From Alteribacter keqinensis (lineage in GTDB: Bacteria > Bacillota > Bacilli > Bacillales > Salisediminibacteriaceae): a DNA stretch of 64,000 nt. Positions 50,313-59,426 of this stretch are shown one piece after another. The translations under genes and the position numbers were made by a program. How positions within the stretch are numbered: the first letter of the stretch is position 1; each line of letters starts with the position of its first letter. The DNA lies in the NCBI RefSeq assembly GCF_003710255.1, contig NZ_RHIB01000002.1, positions 620,001-684,000 of the forward strand. The letters are read 5' to 3'. The notes below the pieces were generated by a model. It did not search any database and had not been told where the DNA came from. It saw only the letters and a list, made by a program, of their open reading frames with translations.

Positions 50313-51341
50313 TTACCCGCCAATATAGGACATTTCAATCTTCGGGCCGGCCTGTCTTTCTTTTACAGATGCTTTGGTACGCTCATCTGAATAGCGGTCA
50401 TGCCGGTGTTTCCACACATCTGACAGAAAGGAATAAAGGGCTTCATCATCACCCTCCGACCTGAGTTTTTCACGAAGATCTGTTCCTTTTTGGGCAAATA
50501 AACAAGTAAACAGCTTTCCGTCTGCACTTAATCTTGCTCTTGTACAGCTGGAGCAGAAGGAGTCCGACACAGAGGAGATTACACCGACTTCCCCGTCACC
50601 GTCCATGTAACGGAAGCGGTCTGCTACTTCTCCGTAGTAGTTCGCTTTAACAGGTTCTACCGGGTAAGATTCGCACAGCTTGCGGATGATTTCTTTTTTG
50701 GATACCACACTGCTGTAGTCCCAGCCGTTTGTATTACCTACATCCATAAATTCGATAAACCGCACAATCACTCCGGTCCCTTTAAAGAAGCGGGCCATGG
50801 GGATAATCTGTGATTCGTTTGCCTCTTTTTTTACAACCATATTCACTTTCACCGGAAGCCCCACCTCCTGTGCATGACGGATTCCTTTCAGCACCGGCGC
50901 CACCGGGACATTTCTCCCGTTCATCTGTTTAAAGATACGGTCTTCAATGGCATCAAGACTTACGTTAATCCGGTCAAGCCCTGCTTCTTTGAGCTTTTCT
51001 GCCTGCCTTGTTAAAAAAACACCGTTTGTTGTTAAGGCAATATCGTTGATTCCTTCGATTCTTTTAAGCTCTTTTACGAGGAAGTGGAGATCTTTCCTCA
51101 GGAGGGGTTCTCCTCCGGTAATACGGATTTTTTCAACACCCATCTTTGCAAACTGGGCTGCAAGTCTTGTAATCTCTTCAAAAGAAAGAAGCTCGTCTTT
51201 TTTCAAAAAGGGAAAGTCCGGTCCGAACACGTCTGCCGGCATGCAGTATGAACATCTGAAGTTGCACTGGTCGGTTACTGAAATTCTTAAATCCTTCAGA
51301 GGCCGAAACAAGGAGTCGTATACTTTTGATCGTTTTTGCAT
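50313..51341 (-). CDS. moaA: GTP 3',8-cyclase MoaA
   Basis: A 342-residue radical SAM enzyme for the first step of molybdenum cofactor synthesis. The first [4Fe-4S] cluster is bound by CNFRCSYC (Cys 26, 30, 33), the second by the C-terminal Cys set CSSC...C in [15 protein letters not shown]. The protein ends in GG, which is required for catalysis. ATG 51341 follows AAAGGAG by eight bases. It lies downstream of fdhD and the molybdoenzyme ydeP in the same direction, about 410 bases away, consistent with supplying their cofactor. Confidence 0.93.
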   Translation of the reverse strand: MQKRSKVYDSLFRPLKDLRISVTDQCNFRCSYCMPADVFGPDFPFLKKDELLSFEEITRLAAQFAKMGVEKIRITGGEPLLRKDLHFLVKELKRIEGINDIALTTNGVFLTRQAEKLKEAGLDRINVSLDAIEDRIFKQMNGRNVPVAPVLKGIRHAQEVGLPVKVNMVVKKEANESQIIPMARFFKGTGVIVRFIEFMDVGNTNGWDYSSVVSKKEIIRKLCESYPVEPVKANYYGEVADRFRYMDGDGEVGVISSVSDSFCSSCTRARLSADGKLFTCLFAQKGTDLREKLRSEGDDEALYSFLSDVWKHRHDRYSDERTKASVKERQAGPKIEMSYIGG

Positions 51342-51378
51342 GAGGAACACTCCTTTCCCTTAATGATTAAGCTCTGTT

Positions 51379-51509
51379 AGTGTTGATTTCCGCTCCTTTT
51401 CGCTCCCTTCCGCGGGCGGTTCGGGAGACTCCTCGTGCTTCGCGCTGTGGGGTTTCCCGGGAACTCGCTCCTCCCGCAGGAGTGTCGCGCAATCGTTCAA
51501 ATCAACACT
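51379..51509. repeat. GC-rich dispersed element with 11-bp inverted ends
   Basis: AGTGTTGATTT (51379-51389) and AAATCAACACT (51499-51509) bound the family words CCTTCCGCGGGCGG, GGGAGACTCCTCG, GTGGGGTTTCCCGGG and CCCGCAGGAGTGTCGCGC. TGACCTTTAACACA follows, as next to the 32983 copy. Confidence 0.8.
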
Positions 51510-51639
51510 TTTTTATAAAACAACAATGACCTTTAACACACTCACCCATGATATTTAAATTCGCACCAAGTCGCATGATAATTGGCATGTTGCCGGTTTC
51601 TGCAAGCTTATCTTTCTCCTCGTACTTTCAACGCATGTG

Positions 51640-51705
51640 CGTAGTTGATGCGTCACTCCTGCGAAAGCGCCAGTCCGGGGAAAGGAAGCGTATTTCGTTC
51701 AACAG
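51640..51705. repeat. GC-rich dispersed element (truncated, inverted copy)
   Basis: CACTCCTGCGAAAGCGCC, AGTCCGGGGAAAGGAAGCG and TATTTCGTTCAACAG match the inverted family; the central part is missing. It lies in the moaA-fdhD gap, which holds no gene. Confidence 0.6.
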
Positions 51706-51750
51706 CAACCTTCGCAGAAAGTCTCCCTGGTTTTATTTTCAGTCTTACTC

Positions 51751-52536
51751 TTACCCTTCGATTCGCTCAGGGTGTGAATAAACGTTGAACCGCCCGCCCC
51801 TGACAAACCCGACTGCCGTGATGCCGAGATCCTCTGCAAGGTCAATGGCAAGTGACGTCGGGGCTGATTTCGAAATGAGAATACCTGCTCCGATCTTTGA
51901 CACTTTAAGGAGCACTTCCGAAGAAATCCGTCCGCTGAAGGCAATGACTTTGTCTTTTAAGGTTATCCGGTTGGCAAGACAGTGACCGTAGATCTTGTCC
52001 AGGGCGTTATGCCGGCCGATGTCTGAACGGGAAAGCAGAATATCCTCCGTCGTACATAAAGCGGTATTGTGAAGGCCTCCGGTTTTTTGAAAGTCTGACG
52101 AACCTTCCTGCATTTTTTTCATCAGGCTGATAACCTGCTCCGGAGTTATTGTTGTTTTTGTCGTAACGGTTTTTGCTGTTTGTACGTCGTTGTGAAAATA
52201 AAACTGGCGGCTCTTTCCGCAGCACGAGCCGATCACCCTTTTCGTCACAAAATCAGCGGAGGAGATCTTTTTATTTTTAAGGGTCACATAAGCATAGCCT
52301 TTGCCTGTGTCTACGGTGAGAGACTCAATGTCCTCAGGTAAACGGATGAGCCCTTCAGAAGCGAGAAAGCCAGTGACGAGTTCCTCCATATGGGAAGGGG
52401 TACAGACCATCGTGGCAAACTCCTCGTTGTTAACACGTACTGTAAGAGCTGTTTCTGTTGCTATCGTATCACGGAGGTTTACCAGTCTGCCATTTTTATA
52501 TTTTACGATCGCCCGCTCGTGCATGATCTTGCCCAT
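51751..52536 (-). CDS. fdhD: formate dehydrogenase accessory sulfurtransferase FdhD
   Basis: A 261-residue FdhD. In E. coli this protein passes sulfur from IscS to the molybdenum cofactor of formate dehydrogenase. Conserved parts are ETALTVRVNNEEFATMVCTP, EELVTGFLASEGLI, the Cys motif IGSCCGKSR, DIGRHNALDK and the C-terminal ISSEVLLKVSKIGAGILISKSAPTS region. It lies 18 bases after the ydeP-type molybdoenzyme gene, so it probably matures that enzyme. AAAGGAG precedes the ATG at a slightly long distance. Confidence 0.92.
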   Translation of the reverse strand: MGKIMHERAIVKYKNGRLVNLRDTIATETALTVRVNNEEFATMVCTPSHMEELVTGFLASEGLIRLPEDIESLTVDTGKGYAYVTLKNKKISSADFVTKRVIGSCCGKSRQFYFHNDVQTAKTVTTKTTITPEQVISLMKKMQEGSSDFQKTGGLHNTALCTTEDILLSRSDIGRHNALDKIYGHCLANRITLKDKVIAFSGRISSEVLLKVSKIGAGILISKSAPTSLAIDLAEDLGITAVGFVRGGRFNVYSHPERIEG

Positions 52537-52554
52537 AATCGGTTACGCTCCTTT

Positions 52555-54906
52555 TCAGCTCAGTTCAGTTTCCAGCTCTTCTATGCGTCGTTCTACGTAT
52601 TTCGTATCCTTTTTCGCATGAAATGTTTCAGCCTTTTCCACGACTACAGCCGTATTGTATTCCGGTATACCAGCGTATTGTTCATATACCCCTTTTGGAA
52701 TCAGCACATTCCCCTCCGGCCAGTAAACCTGGATGTTGCCTTGTTTTGTATCATCTACTTTTGCACGCCCGTGATAAACACCGTATTTGTTGTAGGCCAC
52801 GATCGCTTCCCCTTCTTTGATTCCCAGCTCTTCACAGTCCTTGGCATGAAGGAGAATATCATATCTGCCGGCATTGTTGTTGGGGTCTTTTTCACTGTAG
52901 ATCATGGAATTAAACTGCTTTCCACGTCGGGTCGTCACATAGAAATGTCCTTCCGGCTTTCGAAGTTCGGGAAGAACGATCGGAAGCAGGTTTCCTCTTC
53001 CATCCTCCGTCGGACACACGCCTCCCTCCAAAAGCCATGCTCCGCCCCACTGAAACACATCCCCTTTTTTATAAAGGTGCTGAATTCCGTCGTACATCGG
53101 GTGGGCTTTTGCAATTTCGTTTCTGATCTCCTGGGCGTTTTTAAAATCAATAAGCTCACTTTTATATGGCTTGACCCGTTTGGCAAGGTCCACGTAAATT
53201 TCCCACTCAGAGCGGGCTTCTTCAATGCGGTGCCCTTTAATTTCAGGAGAAAAATAAACCATTCGCTCCGTTGATGTGGACGTTCCGCCGCCTGCCTGTT
53301 CATAGCGTGTGGCTGCAGGAAGAACGATGACTTCCTCTTTTGCATCGACGAGAGTTGAGGTGTTTAAAATGATGTCCTGGTGAATACGAATGTCAACGTT
53401 TTGGAGACACTTCTCCACAAAGGCAGGGTCGGGCATCGTCTCCAGGAAATTGCCCCCTGACGTATAAAAGACTTTGAGTTTTCGTTCGTGATCCTCAGGA
53501 AGAACAGCGTTTTCCAGAGTAACGCCTACGATATCCCCCTGCCAGTCCGGTATTTCAAACCGCCATAGCTTCTGGACGCGCTTCCGGTTTTTTTCGTCAA
53601 ATTCTCCGCCGGGAAGGACAAATGGATCAGCCCCCATCTCACCGGACCCCTGTACCCCGGAGTGACCCCGTATCGGCATGACTCCGCAATGCTCCCGTCC
53701 GAGAAAGCCCCTGAGCATAGCCAGGTTCGCAACCTGGGAAATGTTGTCGGTACCAAAACGGTGCTGGGTAAGACCCATGGACCAGACAAAGACCCCGCTT
53801 TTTGATTTGGCTAAAAGCTGTGCAAACTCAAGCATGCGTTTTTTTGTAAGGCCTGAAGATTTCTCGAGGACATGCCAGTCCTGTTTTTCCACGTGGCCTT
53901 TAAGGTCGTTGAATCCGTTCGTGTGTTCATTAATAAACCTGCGGTCAATGGCTGAGCCGGGGTTTTTCTGCTCCATCTCAAACCAATGTTTCATTACGCC
54001 GTTCATAAAGGCGATATCCCCGCCGATATTAACCTGATACACGTCATCGGCAAGCTTTGTACCGAACAAAGCACTGTCCGGGATCGATGGAATCCAGTAC
54101 TGATCCATTGACGGCTCCCGGTACGGGTTAATCATAATGATTTTTGTCCCTTTTCGTTTTGCCGCGTACATGTATTTTGTTGATACCGGCTGGTTATTGG
54201 ATGCGACCGATCCCCAGAATACAAGAACGTCCGTCCCGATCCAGTCCTGGTAATTACAGCTCGATGCTCCGATCCCGAGGGAGCGTTTGAGGGCTGTTTT
54301 ACTCGGGGAATGACAGATCCTGGAAGCATTGTCAATGTTATTCGTCCCTAGAAAACGAGCGACTTTTCCGGCTGCATAATAAGATTCATTCGTAATCCCC
54401 CGTGCAGTCAGAAAAAACGCCAGCTGTTTCGGGTTAATCGTTTTAATTTTCCCGGCTACACGGTCGAGAGCCTCATCCCAGCTGATTCTCGTAAACTTCT
54501 TTTCCCCCGGTTTTCTTGAAAGGGGATAAGGGATACGACCCAGCTGTCTCAATTCGGAGCTGTTCATTTTCTTTAACTCATCTATATCCTGAAATAAAAT
54601 GTCGTCTTTGATCGCCGGCATTGTATTTAAGCGCAGAACGTTAAGCCTTGTCGTACAGATGTGAGGGCCGGACAGGGTCTGGTCATATAAACCAGCCACA
54701 CCGAGAGCGCAGCCGTCACAAACCCCCTGGGTTAAAATCCGCGTCGCGTAAGGCAGGTTATCCTTGTTATCCCAGACAACCTTGGCCGTATCACGGATAT
54801 GCTTTGGCTTTACTTTCCCAAGGCCAAAGGGAACCATGCTTACCCAATGCTTCGGATCCGGTGTCTTCGGCAGCTTCATCGGCCCCTGATGCTTCGTTTT
54901 CCCCAT
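52555..54906 (-). CDS. ydeP: FdhF/YdeP family molybdopterin oxidoreductase
   Basis: A 783-residue cytosolic molybdoenzyme of the FdhF/YdeP branch. The N-terminus lacks a full four-Cys iron-sulfur motif but has CDGCALG (Cys 63, 66). The molybdenum ligand position is Cys 198 in ICHSPS, not selenocysteine. The C-terminal molybdopterin-dinucleotide-binding domain is present. In E. coli YdeP is linked to acid resistance; formate oxidation is not proven for this branch. ATG 54906 follows AAGGGTGAT. It leads an operon with fdhD. Confidence 0.88.
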   Translation of the reverse strand: MGKTKHQGPMKLPKTPDPKHWVSMVPFGLGKVKPKHIRDTAKVVWDNKDNLPYATRILTQGVCDGCALGVAGLYDQTLSGPHICTTRLNVLRLNTMPAIKDDILFQDIDELKKMNSSELRQLGRIPYPLSRKPGEKKFTRISWDEALDRVAGKIKTINPKQLAFFLTARGITNESYYAAGKVARFLGTNNIDNASRICHSPSKTALKRSLGIGASSCNYQDWIGTDVLVFWGSVASNNQPVSTKYMYAAKRKGTKIIMINPYREPSMDQYWIPSIPDSALFGTKLADDVYQVNIGGDIAFMNGVMKHWFEMEQKNPGSAIDRRFINEHTNGFNDLKGHVEKQDWHVLEKSSGLTKKRMLEFAQLLAKSKSGVFVWSMGLTQHRFGTDNISQVANLAMLRGFLGREHCGVMPIRGHSGVQGSGEMGADPFVLPGGEFDEKNRKRVQKLWRFEIPDWQGDIVGVTLENAVLPEDHERKLKVFYTSGGNFLETMPDPAFVEKCLQNVDIRIHQDIILNTSTLVDAKEEVIVLPAATRYEQAGGGTSTSTERMVYFSPEIKGHRIEEARSEWEIYVDLAKRVKPYKSELIDFKNAQEIRNEIAKAHPMYDGIQHLYKKGDVFQWGGAWLLEGGVCPTEDGRGNLLPIVLPELRKPEGHFYVTTRRGKQFNSMIYSEKDPNNNAGRYDILLHAKDCEELGIKEGEAIVAYNKYGVYHGRAKVDDTKQGNIQVYWPEGNVLIPKGVYEQYAGIPEYNTAVVVEKAETFHAKKDTKYVERRIEELETELS

Positions 54907-54968
54907 ACCAATCACCCTTCTCTCTTATTCTCACGCACTTTGAAAACGCATACACCAAGTATAACACC

Positions 54969-55005
54969 GGGGTCTGTCCCCCGCACAATTTTGTGTAAAA
55001 TTGTG
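54969..55005. repeat. GGGGTCTGTCCCC palindrome with adjoining AATTTT hairpin
   Basis: GGGGTCTGTCCCC (54969-54981) is the same core as at 5566. It is followed by CACAATTTT-GTGT-AAAATTGTG (54984-55005), a perfect 9-bp inverted repeat. It lies between the divergent ydeP and 55123 genes and could affect either promoter. Confidence 0.75.
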
Positions 55006-55122
55006 GTATAAGGAGGGCCGTTGGTACCAACATTAACCAAAACCATGAAAAAGTGATTAATTCTTGTTTAGATACTCCATTTACAGGATATTGGTCTATA
55101 TTCTGCAATAGGAGTGATTGTA

Positions 55123-56427
55123 TTGAATAATGTATCAAACAGTTTTGAATCTGCACTGGCCTCGCTGGTTCAGGCGATCCCAAATGTCATTGTTGCACTG
55201 CTCTTATTATTACTCGCATACATAGTAGCGAGCCTGGTACGAGGTGTTATCGTTAAAGGATTCGGTAAACTCGGTGCCCCGCGCGGTTTGGTTAAATCAC
55301 GCGTCGTAACATCCGAAGAACAGGGAAGAGACGTCTTAAGGTCCATCGGAAACGTATTCTTTTTCCTCATTTTCATTCTCTTCCTCCCAAGTATCCTGGA
55401 TGCATTGAACATGCAGTCAGTGGCACAGCCAATTACAAATATGGTCGAGCAGTTCCTTGCTTTCCTTCCTAATATCTTTGCGGCTGTCGTGATCCTCGTT
55501 ATCGGTTTCTATATTGCAAGGCTCGTACGAAACCTTGTTCACAACCTTTTATTGAGTTTAAATATTGATCACTGGTTTAACCGCCTCGGTCATACTCAAA
55601 CCAGAACTGCCGCACCGGCTGATTCCGCTGCACCTGCAGCCCCTGGTGAAAAGCCGGCTGCACAGAACAAGATCACACTTGCTAAAATTCTCTCCAATAT
55701 TGTGTTCGTTGTCATCATGATCCCAATCGTAACTGTGGCTCTTGAAACATTAAGCATTCAGACCATTTCAGAGCCCATTACATCAGTGCTGAACACTGTA
55801 CTCACGATGATTCCAAATATTTTTGTGGCAATTATTCTTGTGATTGCAGGTTACTACCTTGCTAAGTTCATCTCAGATCTGCTTATCAGCCTCCTGCAGC
55901 GTACAGGAATTAACTCGGTTTATGATTTCATCGGTATTGAACGCGGAGACAGCAAACGCTTTGACCTTGCCAACATCATTGGACAAGTTGTTAAAGTACT
56001 GATTATTGTCTTCTTTACAGTTGAGGCCTTAAATGTCCTTCAGCTTTACGTACTCAATCAGATCGGTAATGCCATTATTCTTTACCTGCCTATGGTTGTC
56101 AGTGCTTTACTTATTCTGGGGCTTGCAATCGCTGGGGGAACACTGCTGCAAGGCGTGATCAGACGCTACACAAACAGTCCGTTCTCAGCTGCACTTGTAA
56201 AGTACATTGTCATCATCTTCGCAGTGTTTATGGCTCTTGATCAGCTCGGATTCGCTACAACCATCGTCAACATCGGCTTCCTGCTCATTCTTGGCGGTCT
56301 AAGCATCGCATTTGCCATCTCCTTTGGTATCGGCGGACGTGACTTTGCCAAACGTAACCTGGACCGTTTTGAAAGAAAAATTCAGCGTGATTCCAACGAT
56401 CCAACAGACGGACCACCATCTATTTAA
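55123..56427 (+). CDS. membrane protein with three conserved TM-helix repeats (mechanosensitive-channel related)
   Basis: A 434-residue protein with an internal repeat: QAIPNVIVALLLLLLAYIVASLVR, AFLPNIFAAVVILVIGFYIARLVR and TMIPNIFVAIILVIAGYYLAKFIS (shown in pieces; each begins xxIPN or xxLPN and ends LVR/FIS). This is the 'conserved TM helix' family, related to small-conductance channels; transport activity is not proven. An Ala/Pro-rich linker lies near residue 165. The start is TTG 55123, eight bases after AGGAG. Confidence 0.82.
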   Translation: MNNVSNSFESALASLVQAIPNVIVALLLLLLAYIVASLVRGVIVKGFGKLGAPRGLVKSRVVTSEEQGRDVLRSIGNVFFFLIFILFLPSILDALNMQSVAQPITNMVEQFLAFLPNIFAAVVILVIGFYIARLVRNLVHNLLLSLNIDHWFNRLGHTQTRTAAPADSAAPAAPGEKPAAQNKITLAKILSNIVFVVIMIPIVTVALETLSIQTISEPITSVLNTVLTMIPNIFVAIILVIAGYYLAKFISDLLISLLQRTGINSVYDFIGIERGDSKRFDLANIIGQVVKVLIIVFFTVEALNVLQLYVLNQIGNAIILYLPMVVSALLILGLAIAGGTLLQGVIRRYTNSPFSAALVKYIVIIFAVFMALDQLGFATTIVNIGFLLILGGLSIAFAISFGIGGRDFAKRNLDRFERKIQRDSNDPTDGPPSI

Positions 56428-56435
56428 ACGATCAT

Positions 56436-56474
56436 AAAAAGCTGTGCCGGTTTTCTCCGGTACAGCTTTTTTTA
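56436..56474 (+). terminator. terminator
   Basis: AAAAAGCTGTGCCGG pairs with CCGGTACAGCTTTTT, followed by T residues. Confidence 0.88.
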
Positions 56475-56620
56475 ATTCAGCCTTTGTTACATGAAGTCGG
56501 TATGCTCCCCCTTGAAAGTTCACCTTAAAGACACTTGATTCACCAAATTAAAAAGCCTTTTAATCACCGGTTCTGCTACACTAAAGAAAACGGATTCATA
56601 TCCGTTAAGGAGGAACCTGG

Positions 56621-57253
56621 TTGAATCAAATTAAAGAGCAGTCGATGTTTTCTTATTCCGGAGGTTCACTGGAAGTGAACGGACGCCAAATGAACCTGAA
56701 ACGACTTTCAGAAGAACCTGTTGTCGCTGTTTTTGAAAACGTCCTCGATGATGAGGAGTGCAACGCCATCATCGAATTGAGCCGCGGAGAACTGAAGCGG
56801 TCCAAAGTTGGCACCGATAAACAAGAACACGCTATGCGCACGAGCCGTGGCGCGTTTCTTGATGATCACCATTCACACGTTATTTCCGAGGTAGAGAACC
56901 GCCTTTGCGCCATAATGGGCATGCCCCTCTCCCACGCCGAGAACCTGCACATTCTGCATTACCGGCCTGGTGAGGAATATAAAGCTCATATGGACTCCTT
57001 TACCAAACCTGATGTCAACAACCGGATTGCCACAATGGTTGTGTACTTAAATAACGTGGAAGAAGGCGGGGAAACACTATTCCCGAAGCTTGGTATTTCC
57101 ATTCCGCCAAAACGTGGAACTGCTTTGTACTTTGAATACTTCTACAACGACCCTAAAATCAATGCACTCACCCTCCACGCAGGTTCACCGGTCATTTCCG
57201 GCGAAAAGTGGGCATCCACTCTCTGGGTTCGCCGTCAGAAATTTCGCACATAA
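56621..57253 (+). CDS. 2-oxoglutarate/Fe(II) oxygenase, prolyl 4-hydroxylase type
   Basis: A 210-residue dioxygenase with the iron ligands HxD (HMD in YKAHMDSF) and a distal His in HAGSPVISGEKW, where the Lys binds 2-oxoglutarate. AMRTSRGAFL and YLNNVEEGGETLFPKLG are typical of bacterial P4H-like enzymes, as in B. anthracis P4H. The substrate is unknown; proline in EF-Tu or collagen-like proteins are precedents. The start is TTG 56621, seven bases after AAGGAGG. It is a single gene with a terminator. Confidence 0.88.
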   Translation: MNQIKEQSMFSYSGGSLEVNGRQMNLKRLSEEPVVAVFENVLDDEECNAIIELSRGELKRSKVGTDKQEHAMRTSRGAFLDDHHSHVISEVENRLCAIMGMPLSHAENLHILHYRPGEEYKAHMDSFTKPDVNNRIATMVVYLNNVEEGGETLFPKLGISIPPKRGTALYFEYFYNDPKINALTLHAGSPVISGEKWASTLWVRRQKFRT

Positions 57254-57259
57254 CAGTAT

Positions 57260-57299
57260 AAAAAAGAGTGCCGGTCATTACGTCCGGCACTCTTTTTTA
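57260..57299 (+). terminator. terminator
   Basis: AAAAGAGTGCCGG and CCGGCACTCTTTT form a perfect stem with a T run. Confidence 0.9.
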
Positions 57300-57394
57300 T
57301 CGGGGGCATAGCATCGGTTCATGTAAGTAAAGCTACCTTAGAGGCTTATTTTACGTTATAAATACGATATAAAGAACAGCTTCCAACTTTATAT

Positions 57395-58585
57395 CTACCT
57401 CTTCCTGACGAACACCACTTTCAGGTAGTTGCCTTGAGGAAACTTCGGATCAACAGCAAAGTCATGGGGTAATGTGAATTCTTCCAGGATGGCGTACTTA
57501 TGTCCGGTTTCTTTAAACGCTTGATCAATAAATCCTTTGAACCTGGCCATCGGTACCTTCCCAGCATTCGTTGATGCTACAATGACGCCATCTTTTTCAG
57601 TAATGGCAATGGATTGCTTTAACAAATCCTTGTAGTCCTTTTCCGCACTGAACGTTTTCTTTTTTGAACGGGCAAAGCTTGGAGGATCGAGAACAACCGT
57701 ATCAAAAGACAGCCCTTTTTTTACTGCGTAATTGAAGTAATCAAACACGTCCTGGACGACGATCTTCTGCGCTTCGTAATCAATGCCGTTAATGGCAAAC
57801 TGCTCCACCGTCTTTTCATAACTCCGATTGGCTAAATCCACGCTCGTCGTTTCTCTCGCTCCCCCCAAGGCTGCTGCCACGGAAAAAGCACCTGTGTAGG
57901 AAAATGTGTTAAGCACGGTTTTGCCTTCTGAATAGTGGTTACGAATCTTCCGCCGAACGTCTCTTTGATCCAAAAAGACCCCGACCATTGCCCCTTCGTT
58001 TAAATAAACAGCGAACTGTATGCCGTTCTCCTTTATAATCAAAGGAAATTCACCACGTTCCCCTGTAACAAAATCATCGTCATCAATATATTTTCCGCCT
58101 GTGTTGAACCGTTTCTTCTCATAAATACCCTTAAAGTCCACCGTTCTTTCAAGAGCTTCAATCACTTCATCTTTAAAGCAATAAATCCCCTCGCTGTACC
58201 AATTGAGAAGAAGAAAACCATCAAAATAATCAATTGTCAGACCCCCAAGCCCGTCACCTTCCCCATTCACAAGGCGGAAAGCAGTCGTATCCGGGTTGTT
58301 GAAAAAAGACTTTCGCTTACTCCAGGCTTTTGCAAACTTCCGCTCAAAAAATTCCTGGTCGATCTGTTCCTTCTGTTTCTGCGTCAGCATCCAGCCGTAG
58401 CCTTTATTCTGCCGCCCGTAATAACCGCGCCCCAGAAAGCCTCCTCTTTCATCTTCAAGGGATACAATTGTTCCCTCTTCCTTCAGACTGTCCAGGTTGG
58501 CGATCGCTTCCTTAAAAATAAGCGGCTGTCCTTGTTTGAATTTATGGGAAAACTTCTGTTTTATTTTCAATGTCATTTCTGTCAT
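57395..58585 (-). CDS. class I SAM-dependent rRNA methyltransferase (RlmI-like, PUA domain)
   Basis: A 396-residue protein with an N-terminal PUA RNA-binding domain (residues 1-75) and a Rossmann methyltransferase: NTFSYTGAFSVAAALGG (SAM site) and the catalytic motif VLDPPSFARSKK. The architecture matches RlmI, which makes m5C in 23S rRNA, and B. subtilis YwbD. The exact target here is not certain. GAGGATG precedes the ATG. Confidence 0.87.
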   Translation of the reverse strand: MTEMTLKIKQKFSHKFKQGQPLIFKEAIANLDSLKEEGTIVSLEDERGGFLGRGYYGRQNKGYGWMLTQKQKEQIDQEFFERKFAKAWSKRKSFFNNPDTTAFRLVNGEGDGLGGLTIDYFDGFLLLNWYSEGIYCFKDEVIEALERTVDFKGIYEKKRFNTGGKYIDDDDFVTGERGEFPLIIKENGIQFAVYLNEGAMVGVFLDQRDVRRKIRNHYSEGKTVLNTFSYTGAFSVAAALGGARETTSVDLANRSYEKTVEQFAINGIDYEAQKIVVQDVFDYFNYAVKKGLSFDTVVLDPPSFARSKKKTFSAEKDYKDLLKQSIAITEKDGVIVASTNAGKVPMARFKGFIDQAFKETGHKYAILEEFTLPHDFAVDPKFPQGNYLKVVFVRKR

Positions 58586-58754
58586 TTGTTCATCCTCATT
58601 TCTTTAACCATTATGCTTCTATTCTTTCACGAAAAGAGGATGAAAACAAATGCGGGAATGGGTTTTTCTTTAAGGCTCTGTTAAACTCAAATGTTGAATT
58701 ACACTCACAGCACTCCTGGGTCTCCCCCTGCCTGCCGAAAGCTACAGGCAACAC

Positions 58755-58783
58755 AAAAAAGCCCCCCAAAGGAGAGCCTTCTA
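58755..58783 (-). terminator. terminator of the STAS-like gene
   Basis: Minus strand AAGGCTCTCC pairs, with several G-U pairs, with GGGGGGCTTT, followed by TTT. Confidence 0.55.
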
Positions 58784-59155
58784 TACTACCGCTTCTTTTT
58801 GCAGAAATGCCATCGCATCCTCATAGCTTGTAAAGTGATGCTCATTACTGTGGCTCGATTCTTTCGCCGTCCGTTTAAGCTGCATTTTTGCAATGGCACC
58901 GTTTACCACTACAGCTGCCTTTCCAAGGCCAGCTCCAATCAGCCACTGCTGGTGCTTAACGATTTCCTGCTGCGTTTCAGGTGTCCACACTTTCAGCTCA
59001 GCCATGTCTACCACCATATCGAAGCGTGATCCCAGCTGATCGATACATTCAGCCAGCTTATTATTTGCCTCCCCTACTTCACGCGGTTTGACAAGACCTG
59101 CCCATTTTAGATAAATAATGTGATTTTTTGTATCAACAATCTTAACATCCCACAT
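58781..59155 (-). CDS. STAS/SpoIIAA-like protein, function unknown
   Basis: A 124-residue soluble protein with an alpha/beta pattern like the SpoIIAA-like STAS group: YLKWAGLVKPREV, MVVDMAELKVWTPE, GLGKAAVVVNGAIAKMQLKR and a closing helix EDAMAFL. No phosphorylatable-Ser anti-sigma partner is nearby, so a role in sigma control is not supported. AGGTAAGGGG lies upstream of the start. Confidence 0.65.
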   Translation of the reverse strand: MWDVKIVDTKNHIIYLKWAGLVKPREVGEANNKLAECIDQLGSRFDMVVDMAELKVWTPETQQEIVKHQQWLIGAGLGKAAVVVNGAIAKMQLKRTAKESSHSNEHHFTSYEDAMAFLQKEAVV

Positions 59156-59286
59156 TCCCCTTACCTCCAGACCAACAATTTTCTTTAAATCTTTTGATTT
59201 AATACCCTTTATATGGATTTTAAAAACCCGTTTTTAAAAATATGTCGAAAATTGACCTATTCTCTTTATATCACTGCAAACTCTTT

Positions 59287-59376
59287 ACAAACCCTTCGAA
59301 GTTCTGCATAAACGATCTGAAAGTCTGCATAAAGTCACTAAAATTCTCCATAAATCCCCGAAAGTTCACCATAAAA
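59287..59376. repeat. 21-bp period array, site 5
   Basis: CATAA occurs at 59307, 59328, 59349 and 59370, exactly 21 bases apart, with a degenerate TACAA at 59286. Units read AAGTTCTGCATAAA plus seven variable bases, the same consensus as the array at 31836 in the opposite orientation. It lies between two minus-strand genes. Confidence 0.8.
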
Positions 59377-59388
59377 AAACTCCGCCAC

Positions 59389-59424
59389 AAAAAAGAGAAG
59401 CCCTCCGTATGGAGAGCCTCTTCA
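59389..59424 (-). terminator. terminator of yidC2
   Basis: Minus strand GAAGAGGCTCTCC pairs with GGAGGGCTTCTC and is followed by TTTTTT. Confidence 0.8.
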
Positions 59425-59426
59425 GT

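Noticed and set aside
52390-53274. 294-codon plus-strand open frame
   Set aside because: It lies entirely opposite ydeP and fdhD, which have clear family motifs; it has no ribosome-binding site and looks like a shadow frame.
54907-55122. Molybdenum-cofactor riboswitch before the ydeP operon
   Set aside because: The leader is short and occupied by two simple palindromes; no multi-stem aptamer is recognisable.
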